From Candidatus Bathyarchaeum sp. (GTDB taxonomy: Archaea; Thermoproteota; Bathyarchaeia; Bathyarchaeales; Bathyarchaeaceae): 9,541 nucleotides of DNA. Where the stretch lies: contig PIXT01000244.1 in the NCBI GenBank assembly GCA_003096235.1, positions 1-9,541 on the forward strand, read 5' to 3'. The notes beneath the pieces were generated by a model. The model saw only the letters and a program-made list of their open reading frames with translations, made no database searches and had not been told where the DNA came from. Every line of letters starts with the position of its first letter. The first letter of the stretch is position 1. The position numbers and the translations under genes were made by a program. Positions 5,451 through 9,541 of this stretch are shown piece after piece.

Positions 5451-6410
5451 ATGAAAAAAAAGCTGCTCCTCAACGACACAAAAAGACAACTAATGGCTAA
5501 AGACATAGCAGTTTTTGAAGACCCACAAAAACTCAAATCAGTTTTAAACAAACTCAGCTGGAAGATTCTCCAACTCCTTAGCGAAAAAGAGATGTATCCC
5601 ATGCAAGTCGCTAGGAAACTTGAGGTGCACGAACAAAAAGTGTACTATCACATCAGAAAACTCAGCAAAGTAGGCGCAATAAAAGTCGTCAGAGAAGAAG
5701 AAAAGAAGGGAGCAGTCGCAAAATATTACAAAGCCACATTTCCAGCCATGGGAGTAGAACTGCCTTTTGGTTACCACAAAATCAACGGGTTCCCAGTCGA
5801 CAACATAAACGAGAAAATGCAACAGTTCTTAGCTCCATTTATCAAAGACGGAAATTTCGATGGAAAAATCGTTGTAGGAAGCCCTGACCCTCATGGACCA
5901 TTCAAAGCAAAAGCAAGAGACGGACACTACGCCGCGTACCTGACATTCTTTTTGGGGCAATACGTGAAATTACCTGAAGACTTTGCAATAAAACTGGACG
6001 TCGACGTGAAAGCAGAAAAAGAGGAAAACAACAACCTGATAGTGCTGGGTGGACCCGGAACCAACCTGATCACCCAAGAAATTAACGAATTTTTGCCCAC
6101 ATGCTTTAACATGATACCCTCAGAACATGGCTTTCTTTTGGGCGGATTGGTCTCAAAAAAGACCCGGAAGGTCTACACCGCCGACAACATGGGAGTAATA
6201 GCCAAAATACCTAACCCATGGAATAAAGAAAAAACAGTAATCGTTCTTGCAGGCAACAAAGCAGTTGGAACAAAGGCATGTGTGCTGGCGCTCACAAAAT
6301 TCGGGGATAAGACATTAAAGAAATTCAGCACACAAGACTTTGCTGTTGTGATTCAAGGATTCGACCTTGATGGCGACGGAAAGGTTGACTCCACAGAAGT
6401 GCTCGAATAA
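5451..6410 (+). CDS. Winged-helix DNA-binding protein fused to an S-layer-like C-terminal region with an EF-hand-type loop
   Basis: A complete 319-residue protein. Residues about 32-82 form an ArsR-like winged helix (SWKILQLLSEKEMYPMQVAR, then VHEQKVYYHIRKLSKVGAIKVV as recognition helix and wing). A middle segment (about 105-170) follows, then a region with LIVLGGPGTNLITQEINEF (186-204), GFLLGGLVSKKTRKVYTADN and VIVLAGNKAVGTKACVLAL, which resembles the C-terminal region of archaeal S-layer-like proteins (PF05124). The extreme C-terminus DLDGDGKVDSTE (305-316) fits an EF-hand calcium loop at positions 1, 3, 5, 9 and 12 (D305, D307, D309, D313, E316). There is no signal peptide, so the protein is predicted to be cytosolic despite the S-layer-like region. 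The inferred role is a transcription regulator with a ligand- or calcium-sensing C-terminal module. DUF371 follows after 72 bp on the same strand. Confidence 0.85.
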   Translation: MKKKLLLNDTKRQLMAKDIAVFEDPQKLKSVLNKLSWKILQLLSEKEMYPMQVARKLEVHEQKVYYHIRKLSKVGAIKVVREEEKKGAVAKYYKATFPAMGVELPFGYHKINGFPVDNINEKMQQFLAPFIKDGNFDGKIVVGSPDPHGPFKAKARDGHYAAYLTFFLGQYVKLPEDFAIKLDVDVKAEKEENNNLIVLGGPGTNLITQEINEFLPTCFNMIPSEHGFLLGGLVSKKTRKVYTADNMGVIAKIPNPWNKEKTVIVLAGNKAVGTKACVLALTKFGDKTLKKFSTQDFAVVIQGFDLDGDGKVDSTEVLE

Positions 6411-6482
6411 CCAAAACACAACATCTCAGAGTATAGGTTAGATGCTAAAGGATTATCTGAAGGATGCAGCATTTTTTGTATC

Positions 6483-6914
6483 ATGAACGTGGTAACGGTT
6501 GTCTTTTCTGCGCGTGGACACGAAAACGTACTTGCAACTCACAAAACAACAGTTGAAGTTACAAAAGAGAAGACTCTCTCAAAGCGGGGCAACTGCATAC
6601 TGGCAGTAGAATCAGGGAAAGCTGCAGTTGATTTGCCTCTTGAATTCAAAAAAGCCGCCAGAAAAGAGGACACACAAATAACAATAACAGTTGAGGCAGA
6701 CGAACTAAAAGAAACGATTAAAGCAAAAGGAAGCCCGAAGCTACAGTTTACGCATCCCACAGATTTGGTTATACGAAAAAGCGACTATGTATGTGGCAGA
6801 ACACTAGCTATTAGCGCAGACAAGGCTTCTGTTGACTTTTCAAGAGATTTTGTAGAAAAACTAAAAGACCCCAATCAAACAGTCAAAGTCACCGTGACAG
6901 CGCAATCCTACTGA
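6483..6914 (+). CDS. DUF371 family archaeal protein
   Basis: A 143-residue protein from ATG at 6483; no ATG, GTG or TTG exists upstream in frame after the previous gene's stop. The N-terminus FSARGHENVLATHKTTVEVTK (8-28) with GHENVLATH and the RGNCILAVE segment (35-43) are typical of DUF371 (PF04027), a small, mostly beta family found widely in archaea. A second part (84-143) continues with strands: HPTDLVIRKSDYVCGRTLAI and a closing VKVTVTAQ. There are no membrane segments and no catalytic motif I recognise; the function is unknown. Its frame happens to be the same as that of the preceding gene. Its stop overlaps the stop of trm5 on the other strand by 7 bp. Confidence 0.85.
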   Translation: MNVVTVVFSARGHENVLATHKTTVEVTKEKTLSKRGNCILAVESGKAAVDLPLEFKKAARKEDTQITITVEADELKETIKAKGSPKLQFTHPTDLVIRKSDYVCGRTLAISADKASVDFSRDFVEKLKDPNQTVKVTVTAQSY

Positions 6915-7975
6915 ATTTTGGCGTCCACAACCACCTGCCAAGTGTAAGGCGCAACCTCTCTGACAGTCTTAGCCAACAGAAACTTGTTTACTTGTCGCTT
7001 GTTTTGGTTCACGGCTTTTGTTAACTGGGCTTTTGCTGTTTTTAGCGGGTCTTTGTCCTTCACGAAACTGTAGTGGTGTATAATTCCGCCTTTTTGCTTG
7101 ATTGCGTCGCAGGCTACATCCACAAACTCTAGCGCTGTTTCAGGCAGATTCATGATTACTCTGTCTGCTTTGCCAGACAACTGTTGTTTGACAACTTGTC
7201 GGGCATCACCAAGAATGGGCACAACCTGTTTTTCGGCACGGTTCACTGCGATGTTTTTTTTCAAAAAAGATACGGCATCGGGGTTCACGTCAACAGCGTA
7301 GACTCGCACATTTGGCTGCTTTTTTGCGATTGGAACTGCGAATGGTCCAACTCCAGCGAACAGGTCAACCACAGTTTCGTTGTCTTTAACCGATGAGGCA
7401 ACTCTGTTGTGTTCAGTGGAAAGTCTTGGAGAAAAGTATGCTTTGGCAACGTCAACATGGTAGATGCAGCCGTACTCCTTGTATACGGTGACGGTTTTTT
7501 TGGCTCCAGCTATGACTTCAAAGTCTCGTAGTCGGTATACTCCTTCAACAGAGCCAGACTTGGCTAGAACCGTACTGGTATGCTTGTGTGCTTTTAGTAT
7601 TGCTTCGCCAATCTCTTTTTTGTGTTCTACAAGCTCCTTAGGAATTTCGACTATAGCAATGTCGCCCACAAAGTCTATGGCTCTTGGAATGTTTGGCAAG
7701 AGATTGGAAGGCAATTTGCCTGCAAGAAAATCGGTTGGCAATAAGTGCTGTTTTTTGCGCTCAGCAAAGTTGTGAACAGACACTTCATACTTAGACAGGT
7801 TCTGCTCAAAGTTGCTGAAAACATCAGTAGAAAGGTCAGCCGTCAAGGGTATAAACAAGAAGTCTTGTGTTTGCTGAATCTGCAGGTTACGGTTGAACAG
7901 GTCAAGCTCCCTGACTAGACGAATGGCTTGTTCTCCCAGTTTTTTTGGAACCTTCAGACATGCTGCTTCTGGCAC
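6908..7975 (-). CDS. trm5: tRNA (guanine(37)-N1)-methyltransferase Trm5
   Basis: A complete 355-residue enzyme that transfers methyl from SAM to N1 of G37 next to the anticodon, preventing +1 frameshifting. The start is GTG at 7975: an in-frame TGA lies three codons upstream. The N-terminal D1 domain (about 1-75) begins ACLKVPKKLGEQAIRLVREL, as in archaeal Trm5. The D2 domain includes VYRLRDFEVIAG (146-157), where R148 is the likely catalytic Arg. D3 carries YFSPRLSTEHNRV (180-192) with E188 as probable general base, the SAM loop VVDLFAGVGPFAVPIA (202-217), YAVDVNPDAV (226-235) and the NLP motif MNLPETALEF (275-284). The ending VREVAPYTWQVVVDAKI is also typical. Family knowledge separates simple Trm5 from the Taw22 subtype that also makes wyosine derivatives; I cannot decide subtype by eye. 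The permease gene ends 60 bp upstream on the same strand. Confidence 0.95.
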   Translation of the reverse strand: MPEAACLKVPKKLGEQAIRLVRELDLFNRNLQIQQTQDFLFIPLTADLSTDVFSNFEQNLSKYEVSVHNFAERKKQHLLPTDFLAGKLPSNLLPNIPRAIDFVGDIAIVEIPKELVEHKKEIGEAILKAHKHTSTVLAKSGSVEGVYRLRDFEVIAGAKKTVTVYKEYGCIYHVDVAKAYFSPRLSTEHNRVASSVKDNETVVDLFAGVGPFAVPIAKKQPNVRVYAVDVNPDAVSFLKKNIAVNRAEKQVVPILGDARQVVKQQLSGKADRVIMNLPETALEFVDVACDAIKQKGGIIHHYSFVKDKDPLKTAKAQLTKAVNQNKRQVNKFLLAKTVREVAPYTWQVVVDAKIQ

Positions 7976-8005
7976 TTTTTCTCACAAAACAATAGAATAA
8001 AGCAA

Positions 8006-8013
8006 CTTAAATT
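8006..8013 (-). promoter_or_regulatory. Candidate TATA box of trm5
   Basis: The minus strand reads AATTTAAG in the 60-bp gap after the permease gene, about 31 bp before the trm5 GTG. It would give a near-leaderless mRNA. The match is weak, and cotranscription with the permease gene is equally possible. Confidence 0.3.
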
Positions 8014-8035
8014 CGTAGAGTAAAAGCAAAACAGC

Positions 8036-9541
8036 TTACGCCATTTTTGTGTTGCGTCTAAGAAGATGAACAGCCAACACAAGTTCTGCAACTGATGCAG
8101 CGCCCATACTTAAAACTGCAAGAATGTGACTAAAAGAAACCAGGTAAACTGTAGCATAGATAGCTAATGGAACAAGCAGCGTTGTGACGCCGATGACCAG
8201 TTTTTTTAAATCATGAATTACTGCGGATAGTTTTCCGTTGGTTACAGAATCTAGGAAAAGCTGAATCTCAAATATGCTTGCTGAGGCAATTGCAGATATG
8301 ACAAAAAATGGAATAAGTATCGCAAGTGGCGAAGTTACTGGTTTTAGCAGTGCCATTACAAGTAAAACAATGGGCACGGGAACATAGGTTAACGTGGATA
8401 TCAGCGTCTTGGAAAGTATAATTCTGTTAATGTTTAAGGGCAAAGTTTTTGTGTATTCCAGCCCTGCGCCCTCCGCATTCAGCAAAGCAAGAGGCATAAT
8501 CAAAACAAAGATTCCGCCCATAAACGTTGAAACAAGTAACGTGGAAGCCCGTAGAACCTCAAAGTTTGCAATCAAAAACGATACGATAACAGTTTCTAGG
8601 ACAGGAAGCGCAAAAAAGAAGGCTGTTGCAGGATTTCTAGATGCAGTCTTCAAGTCTTTTAGGACGTAACCAAACAAAGGAGCACGAGTTTTAACAGAGA
8701 AATCTTTCGCCGTAACTCGCGACATCTTAACGTCGGTTCCATCGGATATTCTCTTGACTGTCTTTATTATCCAGCTCGCTGCAAAACCAGAAAACACTAC
8801 ATACCCCACCATGCAAACAGCTGCAATTAACGCCCTAGACCCTGCGGTAACGGGGTTGCCTATGCTAGCGATTGTTATGCCAACTGAGAACGGATGCAAC
8901 AAACAAAACAGAACACTAGATAGCTGATTGGAGCTAAGCAACAGGGTTTCTAAAGAAGGCACAATATACCAAGGCAAACTGATCAAGAAACTTACACCCA
9001 TCAGCAACGAGCCCCACATCAAAATGAAAAACAAACGCAACACAGAATTGGCTTTGGATCGTCCTCCACGGGACAGATTATTTGTGAACATTCTTGAGAA
9101 CCAAAGAGCAGCCGCCACCGCAAGCACTGCGTTCATCACAGAAGCCACAAGCATAACCAGAACCGCAAACAAAGAAGCAGTAACGTAAGCCACTAAGATG
9201 ACTTGGCTTAGTATCGAGCCAACAACAATGTAATCTACGGATCGCACAAAAGAGAACAGGGTAATCAAAGAGAAGTCACGTTGCTCCAGCGGCAGAGTTG
9301 AAAGCAGGGCTGAGGATTCGGGGCTAACAAAAGAGGAAAAAGTCTGAATTGCATACAACGCCGTGAAGCCAAAGGTGACAACTAAACTCAACGAAACAGC
9401 GCTTGTCAAGCCAAGAACAGGAGAACCAAAAAACTGCGCCGTGAACGGGATAACCGCAGCCAGAACACTAAAAATTGCCACCAAAGTTTTGTCGAACTTG
9501 GCTATCCTTAACGCCTTCTTGGTAAGCTCAGAATCGTCCTG
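8036..9541 (-). CDS. ABC-2-like multispanning permease (partial, 5' end beyond window edge)
   Basis: At least 501 residues; the frame is open to the right edge (first visible residues QDDSELTKKALRIAKFDKT before VAIFSVLAAVIPFT), so the TTG at 9484 is not the true start. I count roughly ten to twelve hydrophobic segments, arranged in two halves around a hydrophilic loop (KTVKRISDGTDVKMSR and on). Each half carries a similar cytosolic motif after a membrane pair: SALLSTLPLEQRDFSLI in the first, LEYTKTLPLNINRIILSK in the second. The 'L.tLPL...r.i' pattern is that of ABC-2-type exporters' coupling region, and the duplication suggests both transmembrane halves are fused in one chain. The matching ATPase gene would be expected just beyond the right edge. 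The substrate is unknown. The C-terminus is hydrophobic then basic (HLLRRNTKMA), as for an inner-membrane protein. Confidence 0.7.
   Translation of the reverse strand, partial: QDDSELTKKALRIAKFDKTLVAIFSVLAAVIPFTAQFFGSPVLGLTSAVSLSLVVTFGFTALYAIQTFSSFVSPESSALLSTLPLEQRDFSLITLFSFVRSVDYIVVGSILSQVILVAYVTASLFAVLVMLVASVMNAVLAVAAALWFSRMFTNNLSRGGRSKANSVLRLFFILMWGSLLMGVSFLISLPWYIVPSLETLLLSSNQLSSVLFCLLHPFSVGITIASIGNPVTAGSRALIAAVCMVGYVVFSGFAASWIIKTVKRISDGTDVKMSRVTAKDFSVKTRAPLFGYVLKDLKTASRNPATAFFFALPVLETVIVSFLIANFEVLRASTLLVSTFMGGIFVLIMPLALLNAEGAGLEYTKTLPLNINRIILSKTLISTLTYVPVPIVLLVMALLKPVTSPLAILIPFFVISAIASASIFEIQLFLDSVTNGKLSAVIHDLKKLVIGVTTLLVPLAIYATVYLVSFSHILAVLSMGAASVAELVLAVHLLRRNTKMA

Noticed and set aside
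6408..6485. Stop read-through fusing the winged-helix protein to DUF371
   Set aside because: The 24 codons between are open and in frame, but this happens often by chance; the TAA is ordinary and both proteins look complete alone.
7098..7775. Several plus-strand ORFs opposite trm5
   Set aside because: Antisense shadows of conserved trm5 coding sequence with no independent motif or promoter.
9482..9484. TTG as start of the permease gene
   Set aside because: The frame stays open for 19 further codons to the window edge with a sensible charged N-terminal stretch, so the real start is outside.

Overview
The window is archaeal. It holds a Trm5 tRNA (guanine37-N1)-methyltransferase, the archaeal DUF371 family, FUN14-like and S-layer-like families, TATA-type promoters and mRNAs that look leaderless or nearly so. 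GTG and TTG starts occur beside ATG. A bathyarchaeal or related Thermoproteota lineage is my best guess, but it is a guess from gene content and moderate base composition, not a phylogenetic result. No rRNA, tRNA, CRISPR array, transposase or integrase is visible.

Layout. Positions 1-2240 (minus strand) hold a corrinoid-type cluster in the order cytosolic BtuF-like protein, Dph6-family PP-loop ATPase, membrane-anchored BtuF-like protein. The last is cut by the left edge and so is a partial gene. The two BtuF-like proteins are clear paralogues but differ in architecture: one has a signal-anchor plus coiled-coil stalk, the other has no export signal and a four-cysteine insertion. The anchored one has its own promoter, with a 17-bp palindrome placed over the predicted transcription start. 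Positions 2348-4171 (minus) hold a complete glmS, the entry enzyme for amino sugars. A 283-bp divergent intergenic region rich in inverted and direct repeats separates it from a small bacterial-PH-like protein (4455-4796, plus). That gene converges on a FUN14-family membrane protein (minus).

Positions 5451-6410 (plus) hold a winged-helix protein fused to an S-layer-like C-terminal region with a complete EF-hand-type loop, behind a strong TATA box that predicts a leaderless mRNA. It is followed by DUF371 (6483-6914, plus), whose stop overlaps the stop of the convergent trm5 (6908-7975, minus). Positions 8036-9541 (minus) hold a large polytopic ABC-2-like permease whose start lies beyond the right edge.

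How the genes fit together. glmS and trm5 are housekeeping genes. The left cluster looks like corrinoid (vitamin B12) capture and perhaps intracellular handling. Its PP-loop ATPase departs from canonical diphthamide synthetases at motifs that I can point to, so a corrinoid-linked role is a reasonable hypothesis. This cluster is the most promising candidate for something not yet described. The winged-helix/S-layer/EF-hand protein is the second. Assignments come from reading motifs by eye; no database search was possible.
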